A stretch of 64,000 bases of DNA from NCBI GenBank assembly GCA_013397795.1, contig VZTJ01005307.1, forward strand, positions 526,945 to 590,944, in the 5' to 3' direction. Within the stretch, counting starts at the first letter, position 1. Each line of letters begins with the position of its first letter. The position numbers and the translations under genes are program-made. Positions 25,562-35,318 of the stretch are shown here, piece by piece. The stretch comes from Orthonyx spaldingii. Taxonomy: Eukaryota; Chordata; Aves; Passeriformes; Orthonychidae. The notes beneath the pieces are model-generated. The model was not told the DNA's origin. It ran no database searches and saw only the letters and a list, made by a program, of their open reading frames with translations.

Positions 25562-27654
25562 GGTTGAACCTGCCAGGAGGTACCAGAGCATTGATAAACC
25601 ACCTGGCTTTGCTGAAAAACTCTTGGGAAACTGCAGCAAGCTGTAGATCTGAAGCTGCTCTAAAGCTGTATGTGAATATATCTTTATGTAATATAATTTG
25701 TAAACACAGAAGATGGAAATCTTGTCTAGTGTTGGGGGGTTTGGGGTTTTTTTGAACATGAGGGTTGGTTGAGTTGATTGAAAATTTTGATGTGTTCTTT
25801 GCTGTTCATAATCCAGCAGCTCAAAACCTCACTGGCTCTTCTCACACCATTTGTCTTGTCTGTCCATTTAGACTAAACTTGAGTCTGGTCAGCTTGTGCT
25901 TCAGCCAGTGTTGTCACATTTTCATGACTAATAATAAATATTAGATGGATTTTACATTAATTCAGCCTGCTGAGTCCTCCCATGACAATCCAAAAAACCT
26001 GCCCAGTTTCAGTCAGTGTCCTGCCTGGGATGGCACAGAAGTTGCAGTAATTGTTACACCACAGCTGACACAGCCTATTTTCAGGGAACGTGGGTCAAAC
26101 TGAAAAGAGGTTATTAAAGGCCAGGCTCTTTTTTTTCCTCCATCTTTGAACAATAAAAGTAGTCCAGAAAAAGCAGAAAAGGGAGTGCATCATTCTGTTC
26201 CTTATCTTAGAGAGTGTTGGCATCTGCTCCTCTATCTGAGATCAGACATCTCGTTCCTTATCTAATGTAGCCCTTGTCACAGGCCAGAGCTCTGCCCAGT
26301 CACACAGCTCAGCTCTATAAATAAACAAGGCAAAGGAAGCCACTGCACAAGAACATCAGAACCTGCTTGATCACTGATGCACCCGATTGCTTTCAGCAGA
26401 AAAACAGGTCCCACCCTAAAGAGCAGAAAGTTATTTCTTAGAATGATGCACGGGGAACTTTGCTGATGTGTTTTGGACAAATTGAGGGAAGAGGGAGCAA
26501 CACTGCACCAAATTGCTGGCAGGCTGCCCTGTAAGCTCCAAGGATATGGAGGAAGAACAGAGAGGACTGAGAAAGCTGCAAAGCAGAGCAGTCCCAGCCC
26601 TGCTCACCCGAGGGACCCCAGCCCACAGCTCCCCTTCTCGTGAGGCAGGGAGATGCTCCCCCAACTTTCTCTATTAAATAGAGCCTGAAGAAACTGCCAT
26701 GACTCAGGTGACAGCAGGTAAAACAAAGCAAAACAAAGACCACAGAGTTGTTCTGCTGACCCTGTGAAAGCCTGTGACACCCACAGCAGTCTGCGGCCAA
26801 ACCCACAACACCACACACCACATTTCAGAGCATCAGAGCGTCTGGTCGCACTTCTCAGTGGTCCCCTCGAGGTTCCAGCAGGTGCTGGGAGGAGGAGGCA
26901 GGACAGCCCGGTGGAGCTGGCAGAGCTGGAGCCGCTGCTCTGGCCCTGGGGCTGGGAAGGCACCGAAGCAGCACAAGGGAGCTGAGGCCGGTCCCATCCC
27001 CGGCCTGCTGCTGCCATCAGGTGGCACCTCCAGCCCTGCTCCTCTGCAGCCTCCGGGCTGCTCTGCCAGAGCCACTCGTGCTAATTTACCCCCGGATTAT
27101 GAAAAGGGAACGATTTTTAACTTTTTTTTTTTTTACACTGTGCTTAGAACACTCCGGGTAATAACACGTGAATGAACACTTCCAGAGATTCTGGCTGTCA
27201 CACTGTGATTGTGCATCTCTTTTACGGGACCCAAGCAGGAAGAAGAGATTGGCATACAAACATTTAATTATCATCAATTCAATAACAGAAAATAACTAAG
27301 CAGAGCACTTGGCAAACAAAAAAAAATGTGGACAATGCTGTAGTTGGTGACAGAAAAAGGAAACACATGGGCACAGATGTGGATAGATGCAGAGAAGCAT
27401 TTTCATTTCTCAATCTTCTCTGGTACTTCTCACAAACGGAAACTTTACGAGGGCAGGGAGATTTCTACAGATGAGGAAATCCTGTACAGAAAACCTCAAT
27501 TCGCCCACAGCCGTTGGCAGCCAGTTTGGAACAGGAGATCATTTCCCATCCTAACTACAGAAAGAGCTGTGTTACAGAGGGCAGTGGGGCATTCCCAGAG
27601 CAGGCCTTGGTGTAAAATCCTGGTGGCTTTTGATGTCCAGAAAGTGAGAACATT
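25562..27654. other. ADORA3 3' UTR and intergenic spacer
   Basis: AT-rich sequence up to about 26.2 kb, probably ADORA3 3' UTR, followed by ordinary intergenic sequence with a poly-T tract near 27121-27134. No Ig-domain exon resembling mammalian TMIGD3, which shares the ADORA3 locus in human, was recognised. Confidence 0.4.
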
Positions 27655-27660
27655 TTTATT
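27655..27660 (-). terminator. Poly(A) signal of the C1orf162-like gene
   Basis: On the minus strand, AATAAA begins about 19 bases after the TGA stop codon (context gtgaaataaaaatg). It is the first hexamer after the stop and supports this exon as terminal. Confidence 0.6.
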
Positions 27661-27678
27661 TCACTCAGAACTTCCTCA

Positions 27679-29486
27679 TCACACTGTCAGTGGTGTCAGG
27701 CCCCGCTGGAAGACCAGAGTGCTGTAGGTCACCTCATTCTGGGGATGTGAGAGAAGCCACAGGTATTAGACAGGGCACAAGCACTGCAGGTCAGCAGGAA
27801 TTTCCTACTTTGAACTTGTCCTCAACACCACACAGCCTGTCCGTGCATGGGGGAAATTGGTAAATGCTGGTTCATCCCACTGCTCAGTCTGGCTCAGGGT
27901 TCTGGGTCAAGTCTCCTTTAGGAGCTTCCAGAGAATTGATATCACAGAGGAACACTGCAGAAATGCTTGCCCTTTAAAAAGATTTCTCCTAACCTGCCTA
28001 GTCAGTGGTTAAGTCCCAGAACCCTTGAAGTTCCATGTCAAAAGAACTGCTGAGTAACAGTCGAGGCTCAAAGGCGACTTTTCTCCCTCCCACCCCAAAT
28101 TAATATTTGTCAAGACTGTGAAATATCTGCCTGAAGTGTTAGAAACAACAGTTCTGACATTTACCTGGGTGTTCCTAGCAGGTTCCTTGGCTGCGCTCTG
28201 GGAGAAAGCTTCCTCTTGTAAATGTTGGTGGGATCTCTTATAATCTGGGAAGGAAAGAGATCCCAGTCTCAGCTGTTTGGAGACAGCAATGCAAGGGAGG
28301 CTGGAGAGGGGGTGACAGACAGGTGATGTGTAAACTCTGTCACAGACTTGCACTGCCCAGTCCCTGCCCACCTGTTGGAAGTGGCCAGGATGAAAGGGAC
28401 TGAGGAATTCAGTGTGGCCAGGATTAGGATTAGAAAAGCCCACAACCAACAAAAACCTCCACAACTCGTCAGTGGCAAAGTGAATTTTTTCCAGAAAACA
28501 ACCCCTGGTGTGATTCACGAGGAGTTACTGCTGAGATGAGCTGTTCACAAATCAGAATTATTCAAGGCAGACATTATTTGAGCCACTTTCTAAGGAACTT
28601 CTGCAGTCACCATCACTTTGCTCTTATGACCTTGACTGTGTCACTTACTTTTCCTGAAGAGGGAGATGACTGCAAAAACCATGACAGTCAGGAGGATGCC
28701 TGAGATGAAGGCCAGTGACATGTACAGTATTTCACGGCTGTTGATACACAGAAAATCCTGTCAGAATTCCCAGCTTTAACAGAGGGGTTGAAGCATCAGT
28801 AGTGCTCAAATTCACCAAACTTTATGGAGTGTAACACATTTATCCCAAGCCCTATGAGATTAACAGGTATCTGCACTGAGCATCTCTAGGAATCACCCAT
28901 CCAGTGCACAGACTAGGAGATTGTAACCAGATTTTAAACCCCCAAAATGTTAAGTATGTGATATATAACCCTTCCCTTGCAGAAGGAGGCTGCAGTCTCA
29001 GGGAACTCTGGGTTTGAAGTCAGGAAATAAAGGTGCAGCATTTACTTATTCATCCAGCATCTTTCTGCAGCTCTGAAATCATCTGCAGGGGTGTGGATGG
29101 TGCTGTGGATGGTGGTAGGGACAGTGCTGGGGACAGCAGTAGTAGTAGTGGAAATGGGTTTCGGTGTAACTGCAATAGAAAAAAAAAAAATAAATCACAA
29201 ACTTGTTTTAAAACAAATTTCTCCTGTAATACTACAAGCAGCTAGAACCACGTGGAGGCCTCTGTCTGTACAGGTCTGTCTGAAAGTGGAGTCACCAGAC
29301 AGGAAAATTCAGCTGTTCAGGTGCTGACTGTCCAGGGCAGCCTCTGGCAGCCAAGCAGTTCTTCCCCAAACTCCCCCCACAGCTGCTGAGCCTCCCCCAG
29401 ATCAGCCCTTGGGTCAGGACAGCAACACTGCAGCCAAGGAAATGCCTTAAAAATAAAATACCTGATTTTGAGGAAGAGCTTCCCAT
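27679..29486 (-). CDS. C1orf162: C1orf162-like single-pass membrane protein with ITIM (five exons)
   Basis: Coding exons, in order: 29462-29486, 29046-29169, 28649-28737, 28165-28244 and 27679-27738. Every junction is GT-AG and the phases (1, 0-base remainder 2, 1, 0) join without error into 125 aa plus stop. The protein starts MGSSSSKS, continues with a Ser/Thr/Pro-rich, mucin-like stretch (residues 9-35), and has one hydrophobic segment at about 54-77 (starting LYMSLAFISGILLTVMVFAV). A basic tail follows, and near the C-terminus is VTYSTL (109-114), which fits the ITIM consensus V/I/L/S-x-Y-x-x-L/V. The position between ADORA3 and ATP5PB, the MG start, the short stem, the TM and the tyrosine tail match human C1orf162, a poorly characterised membrane protein. 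Role in leukocyte inhibitory signalling is inferred from the ITIM alone. Exons are too short to show as long open frames. Other small ITIM adaptors are possible, but synteny favours C1orf162. Confidence 0.75.
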
Positions 29487-31281
29487 TCTCTCAGAGCATT
29501 AACTGACAGGAAGAGAAGCTGGAAGAAAGGGAAAGGAGCTATATTTATATACATAGACATATGCAAACGAGCAAAACAAACCTGTCACCCTCTTCTACGT
29601 CAAAAGACTTGACTCAGTTTTTATCCATTTCTTAGAAATCTTATAAAAGTAGCACAAAACCACTCAGACCTGGCAGTTCCTCAGCATCCACCCTACTTCC
29701 CAGTGTCTTGTTCCTGCACACGTGTGTTCACTGCTGCCTGGTGGGCACAGTGCCTCCTCCTCCCAGCAAAGGAGGATCTTTAATAACTAAAATGCACCTA
29801 CAGGATTATTTTTGCAGCAGCTAAAACCCTATGAATGTTTTCATAATCAGAAGCAGCTTTGAAAAGTTTCTCATTGTTTTCGTTTGTTGACTTTTCCCAC
29901 CAAGTAACTTGCTTCTCAAATTTGGGGGTGGAATCCTAAAGATAGGGCTTCTTCAAGATATTCTACTACAAAATCCCTACACTGGCAACTCACCAGGTGC
30001 TCTGCAAACTGCATGTTGTGAATAATGAGAAAATACCACAACAACATGAAAATAGACTCCCTGTTCTCTGCTGCTGGCACTTTTCCTGCTGCATCCCATT
30101 GTTGCCCACATTCCAGAGGAGTCAAACCGTGAAACCTCCCCAGTTTCCCACACCAAACCTCACAGGGTGCCGTGTTTGCAATAAAAAGAGAAACAAGAAA
30201 GGATACAGCTCCATCTTACCTCCCACCATGGAAATGCTGCAGGAAAACTCCCCAAGTGTCAGCACACCAGTTTAACCACTGGCTTTGTGAGAAGAATCTG
30301 TCACACCAGTTAAAAGCTCAAATGTCAATCAGATGTGGGCTTACACAATTGTGGAAGTTAAGCAACTTCACTTTTTTATTTAAATTAACAAGAAACAGGA
30401 AACCATGAAAGACACCTGCATTCTCTGGAACTGTTAATCTAAAAAAAGTAAGGCAGCTTCAGCTTAGGCTGGCTTGAAGTAAGGTTCTTGCCTCTAAAGA
30501 ACACCATTTAGGTGAGCTGGTGTACTGAGAAGTGCAGAAAATCGTGTTTCTTAACCCCAGTGACAATTGGGATTGCAGGCACCTCCCAGTCTGCCCACTT
30601 GGGTTTATGGACTACATAAATCCCACCCCAGCACACACAGGAGGAGTTTATTCGTGTGTGTGTGTGCTCTGCTGGGATTTTTGAGTTTTAACAAATTCCT
30701 TCAGAGAAAAGCTTCCTATGAAAAGAAAATGAAAGGACTTATGGAAGTCCAGAAAAACCCCTCTAGAATAAACTTACCCATTCCCCAGTTTCAATTTGAG
30801 TACTGACAAGGTCAGCTGAAGCCAGGTTTTTCAGGAGCTTTTGACACATTTCCTGCCTGATCACCCTTTTCCCAGAACCCAAACCCTTTCAACACTACTC
30901 GAGGCTTTACGGTGAAAGGGTTTCCAGCTCCTTTAGGAAACAACAACATGCACTCCCAGCACGGGGCCAGGAGAATGGGAGCACCAATCACACCCTGACT
31001 TTAGAGTGTGTGTACAAAGACAGCAGGTATCAGGGGTTGTTACCACACAGAACTCTAACACAGGGATTGTTCTGGCTCCAGAATTTTTCCCTCTGAAGTT
31101 CTGCACCTCTGGAAGTGTTCATGAGCAAACTGGGACTCCAACAGGATCTCCCACACTGTGAGTTCAACTCATCCCCCACCATAAACCAGCTGTGGTGGGT
31201 GGTGTGACCATGCAGTGACTGCAAACACGAACAGGCAGGGACTGTTGCTAGTCAAAGACAGCAGAGGGGTTTTTTTGTCTG
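29487..31281. other. Spacer between the C1orf162-like gene and ATP5PB
   Basis: No coding exon was recognised. The interval should contain the promoter and 5' UTR of the C1orf162-like gene (right of 29486) and the downstream flank of ATP5PB. A short (gt)n run lies near 30654-30666. No TE was identified. Confidence 0.4.
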
Positions 31282-31287
31282 TTTAAT
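31282..31287 (-). terminator. Candidate ATP5PB poly(A) signal (ATTAAA)
   Basis: ATTAAA on the minus strand, about 65 bases after the ATP5PB stop codon at 31352-31354. It is the common variant hexamer and gives a short 3' UTR, as is usual for nuclear OXPHOS genes. Confidence 0.5.
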
Positions 31288-31351
31288 GATATTTTAGAGT
31301 CATACAGTTTCCAACAGTAGGTATTGGGACATGTCAGAGGGCTCAGACTGC

Positions 31352-34319
31352 TCACACGGCTGCGTGGGCGCTCTTGGACAGCGCCTTCAGGTCCATGATG
31401 CACTTGGCAATGCTCTCCTTTTGCTGCAAGAGACAGGAAACAGCCTTCAGGAGACACTTCAACAAGCAAAACAGACACTTAAGTGCATTTTAGATAATTC
31501 TTTTTACCTATAAGCTACTGATTAAGAGGGATGCAATTATAGGTCATGAAGTCAGAGATTCACATCCAACAAAGCACAGATTCATGGAATCTTGAGGGTC
31601 TGGGTTGGAAGGGACCTCAAAGCTCACCCAGTACCCTCCCTGGCCATGGGCAGGGACACCTCCCACTATCCCAGGTTACCCATCCCCATCACCTCCTGAG
31701 CCAGGAGCCCTGAACAGCAAATCTCTGTGCAGGCTAAAACAGAGAGCAGTAGCACCCAGCACATACCTGCTGAGGTGTGATGCTCTGCACAACGTTCTTC
31801 TCCACCCACTGGATCATGTACTCCTGCTCCTTCTGCTGCTTCAGGTTCTGCATGGCCACCTGGTAGTCCAGCCTCTTCTTCACCTCGTTGTACACCATCA
31901 GCAACCGCTCCCGGTAGTTGGTTTCCAGCAGCATCGCGATGTTGTTCTGCACACAGAGCAAGGAACAAGAGTTTGTGTGTGCCAACAACACCCAGCAGCA
32001 GCAGAACATGCTCTGCTGCAGGAGTGCCAGGGTCCCAGCAGGGCTGGCTGCCCCTGGGGTGAGCAGCAGAGCTGTCCTGGGAATAAACAGCAGGGATGTC
32101 CCGGGAATGAACAGCAGGGCTGTCCTGGGAATAAACAGCAGGGCTCTCCTGAGGCTGAGCAGCAGAGCCGTCCCCGGGGCTGACCACCAGAGCTGCCCCT
32201 GGGGCTGACCACCAGAGCTCTCCTGGGGCTGACCACCAGAGCCGCCCCCGGGGCTGACCACCAGAGCTGCCCCTGGGGCTGACCAGCAGAGCTCTCCTGG
32301 GGCTGACCAGCAGAGCTCTCCTGGGGCTGACCAGCAGAGCTCTCCTGGGGCTGACCAGCAGAGCTCTCCTGGGGCTGACCAGCAGAGCTCTCCTGGGGCT
32401 GACCAGCAGAGCTCTCCTGGGGCTGACCACCAGAGCTCTCCTGCTCACCCGCTTGGCGTCAAAGAGGTAATTGCGGCCCTCAGCCCTCCACTGCTCCTTC
32501 TTCTCCTCCTCGATGGCATTCTGCAGCGCCTGGATGGACTCGTTCTTCAAGGCTACAGCTGCGGCCATTTTCTCCTGAAAGAAGGGAAAAACTGCACACT
32601 TCAGAATCCAAGCCAAGTGCAAGGAAAACAAGTGATCCACAATAAATTCTGAAATGTTGCATTAAGCTGTGAGAAATGTGTGTGTGAACTGCCCTGTGCC
32701 AGGGCTCAGGTTAAGCTGTGCCAGGAGAGAACAATGAGGGCTCACAATCAGTCATGGAATCCCACACTGGTTTGGGTTGGAAGGGACCTTAAAGCTCAGC
32801 TCATTCCACTCCCTGCCATGGACAGGGACACCTTCCACTGTCCCAGGCTACTCCAAGCACTGTCCAACCGGCCTTGGACACTTTCAGGAATGGGGCCTCC
32901 CCACCCTCACATGGAACAATTCCTTCCCAACATCCCATCTAAACCTGTCCTCTGCCAGTTTGAAGCCATGTGTACTTTAACAAAACCACTCCTTACTAAC
33001 AACAGCAAAGTCAGATTAGGGTTTCTTTGTTACCTCATTAAGTTTGTCAGCAAAAGCTGCAACCTGAGGCCCGAACTTCTTGATGCCATAAATGATGACT
33101 GTCAATATGCAGGCAGCTGCTGCTGTCTCGTGGTTAATGACGTAGATCTCCTTGGAAAGGAGGTACAGCAGGAGGCCAGTGCCCAACATGTAGGGCCCTA
33201 CAGAAAAAATACAGCAGCATTACTTGTATAAAGCATAAAAAGGCTCAATAAACTCAAATGCCTAAGAGGGAGCTAGTTTAAAAGCTCACAAGATTAAGAA
33301 ATGTTCTATTTCACCAGGACAAAAAGAGTCACAACTCCACCCAGGAAAGGTGCCACGAGGAACCTCACCAGAAATGGAAGGAACCTGCACCTGATATGGG
33401 ACCTGCTGCTTCTGCTCATTCAGAAACATGCAGAATTCCCTGTTTAAATGTTCTAAGGATCAACAGGCAACTAAATCTTCCTATAAAATCACTCTCATAG
33501 AATTCTTTGAACCATTAGGTGTCTAACTTTAGAGCCAGGAGTCCTGCATTGGCTTGTTCTTCACAACCTGCACATGCTAAATACTCATTTTCAATAGTAT
33601 TTTACCTTTTCAGAAGCCAGAACTGGTGGACAAAACCACGTAAGCATAGGTAAAAATGGTAAAAGCCGATATTAACCTGTAACTCCTGTTTTAGGGTAGA
33701 GAAACTGGAAAAATTCCTCAGGGATCAAACCATGACGAACTTCTCCTCCCTTCTCAGGCAGAGGTGGCACAGGAGCCAAACTCTGTTGACTTGTGTGCAG
33801 TGGTCTTGTGGTGTGCAACACCCTGTGAACAAGAACATTTAAATTATTATTTTTATTCAAAAAAAAGAGACAGAAATAGTCCCCAAAACCACCCTTAGAT
33901 GAAGCTCAAACATTATTTCCAATTAAATAAGTGGGTAACTGGTGAGGCCCTGGCACAGGCTGCCCCATCCCTGGCAGTGTCCAAGGCCAGGCTGGACCTG
34001 CTCTAGAGGAAGGTGTCCCTGCCCATGGCAGAGGGTGGAACTGGATGAACTTTAAGGTCCCCTCCGACCCAAACCATCGCGTGATTCGAAGAAGCTGGCG
34101 TTTACTGGACACACCTCCTTTAGGAAGTGGGTGGGACTACATAACCTCCAGGAGTTCCTTCCCACCGCCCCTATTTTACACTCCTACAACATGAATGAGG
34201 AAAATACAGACAAACCCCCAGAACAACGCTGCTTAAGCACAAACACCGGAGTCCGAGGGAGTCTCTCAGTACTCACCCCACGGCGACGGGCCGCGGCAGC
34301 GCCCTCAGCGCGGCGGGGG
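31352..34319 (-). CDS. ATP5PB: Mitochondrial ATP synthase peripheral stalk subunit b (5' exon missing)
   Basis: Subunit b of the F1Fo-ATP synthase stator in the mitochondrial inner membrane; it holds F1 against rotation. Visible coding exons: 34277-34319, 33677-33822, 33034-33197, 32449-32574, 31767-31946 and 31352-31423. All have GT-AG borders and phases that join to 243 residues; human has 256. The first exon with the start codon must lie in the N gap beginning at 34413, since the exon at 34319 is preceded by a good acceptor (cccctcag) and enters in phase 1. The second and third exons give the Arg-rich transit peptide and the conserved GLIPEEFFQFLYPKTGVTGP. The 33034-33197 exon carries the two hydrophobic membrane stretches, and later exons form the long charged helix (YLFDAKR, YRERL, VKKRLDY, EKNVVQSI). 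Orientation is head-to-head with WDR77. A minisatellite fills the intron at 31947-32448. Confidence 0.95.
31580..31715 (-). mobile_element. CR1 LINE 3' end in ATP5PB intron
   Basis: Reverse-oriented CR1 tail: 'tggaatcttgagggtctggg', 'ttggaagggacctcaaagct', 'ggccatgggcagggacacct'. The homology fades after about 135 bp. It lies in the last intron of ATP5PB, in the same direction as the gene. Confidence 0.85.
32040..32440. repeat. Intronic minisatellite, 24-bp unit, in ATP5PB
   Basis: Nearly perfect copies of a 24-bp unit (ggctgaccagcagagctctc plus ctgg), about eleven of them, occupy roughly 32170-32435. A looser 30-odd-bp relative (cagcagggctgtcctgggaa plus taaa) occupies 32060-32160. The array fills most of the intron at 31947-32448. 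On the minus strand it reads as an uninterrupted 8-residue repeat (LLVSPRRA). Confidence 0.93.
32752..32985 (-). mobile_element. CR1 LINE 3' end in ATP5PB intron
   Basis: It begins 'tcatggaatcccacactggt' and 'ttgggttggaagggacctta', then 'ccatggacagggacaccttc', 'ctgtccaaccggccttggac' and 'cccaacatcccatctaaacc', the full reverse complement of a CR1 3' end. About 230 bp, 5'-truncated. Confidence 0.92.
33930..34095 (+). mobile_element. CR1 LINE 3' end in ATP5PB intron
   Basis: Forward CR1 tail with 'gcacaggctgccccatccct', 'tccaaggccaggctggacct', 'aggtgtccctgcccatggca' and 'ggtcccctccgacccaaacc', ending in degenerate 'tgattcga'. It is opposite to the transcription of ATP5PB. Confidence 0.92.
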
Positions 34320-34412
34320 CTGAGGGGACAAGAGGGCAGAGAACGCGTCAGGGCAGAGCTCAGCCAGCACCCCCCGCCCGCCACCCCCGCTCCCCCCCCC
34401 GGAGCAGCGGCG

Positions 34413-35198
34413 NNNNNNNNNNNNNNNNNNNNNNNNNNNNNNNNNNNNNNNNNNNNNNNNNNNNNNNNNNNNNNNNNNNNNNNNNNNNNNNNNNNNNNNN
34501 NNNNNNNNNNNNNNNNNNNNNNNNNNNNNNNNNNNNNNNNNNNNNNNNNNNNNNNNNNNNNNNNNNNNNNNNNNNNNNNNNNNNNNNNNNNNNNNNNNNN
34601 NNNNNNNNNNNNNNNNNNNNNNNNNNNNNNNNNNNNNNNNNNNNNNNNNNNNNNNNNNNNNNNNNNNNNNNNNNNNNNNNNNNNNNNNNNNNNNNNNNNN
34701 NNNNNNNNNNNNNNNNNNNNNNNNNNNNNNNNNNNNNNNNNNNNNNNNNNNNNNNNNNNNNNNNNNNNNNNNNNNNNNNNNNNNNNNNNNNNNNNNNNNN
34801 NNNNNNNNNNNNNNNNNNNNNNNNNNNNNNNNNNNNNNNNNNNNNNNNNNNNNNNNNNNNNNNNNNNNNNNNNNNNNNNNNNNNNNNNNNNNNNNNNNNN
34901 NNNNNNNNNNNNNNNNNNNNNNNNNNNNNNNNNNNNNNNNNNNNNNNNNNNNNNNNNNNNNNNNNNNNNNNNNNNNNNNNNNNNNNNNNNNNNNNNNNNN
35001 NNNNNNNNNNNNNNNNNNNNNNNNNNNNNNNNNNNNNNNNNNNNNNNNNNNNNNNNNNNNNNNNNNNNNNNNNNNNNNNNNNNNNNNNNNNNNNNNNNNN
35101 NNNNNNNNNNNNNNNNNNNNNNNNNNNNNNNNNNNNNNNNNNNNNNNNNNNNNNNNNNNNNNNNNNNNNNNNNNNNNNNNNNNNNNNNNNNNNNNNNN
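34413..35198. other. Assembly gap (786 N) over the ATP5PB/WDR77 shared 5' region
   Basis: N run between the 5'-most visible exons of two divergent genes. It must contain ATP5PB exon 1 (start codon) and the WDR77 start exon(s), roughly 100 codons by comparison with the 342-aa human protein. The left flank is CpG-rich. A bidirectional CpG-island promoter is therefore the likely content. Confidence 0.9.
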
Positions 35199-35318
35199 GT
35201 GGCATCCCCTTTGCTGAGCTCGGTGTCCCCCCCATTGCCCTCCTCTGGGGTGGGTGGCCCCCTCCCCACCTCGTATGTGTCCCTTTCACTGAGGGGGGTG
35301 TTCCCCTGCCTCCCCCAG

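Noticed and set aside
25562..27650. TMIGD3-like Ig-domain exons next to ADORA3
   Set aside because: No Cys-Trp-Cys Ig pattern flanked by splice sites was seen.
31666..32640. 324-aa minus-strand frame with SPRRALLV repeats as a separate gene
   Set aside because: It is ATP5PB exon plus its minisatellite-filled intron plus a frameshifted next exon, not an independent gene.
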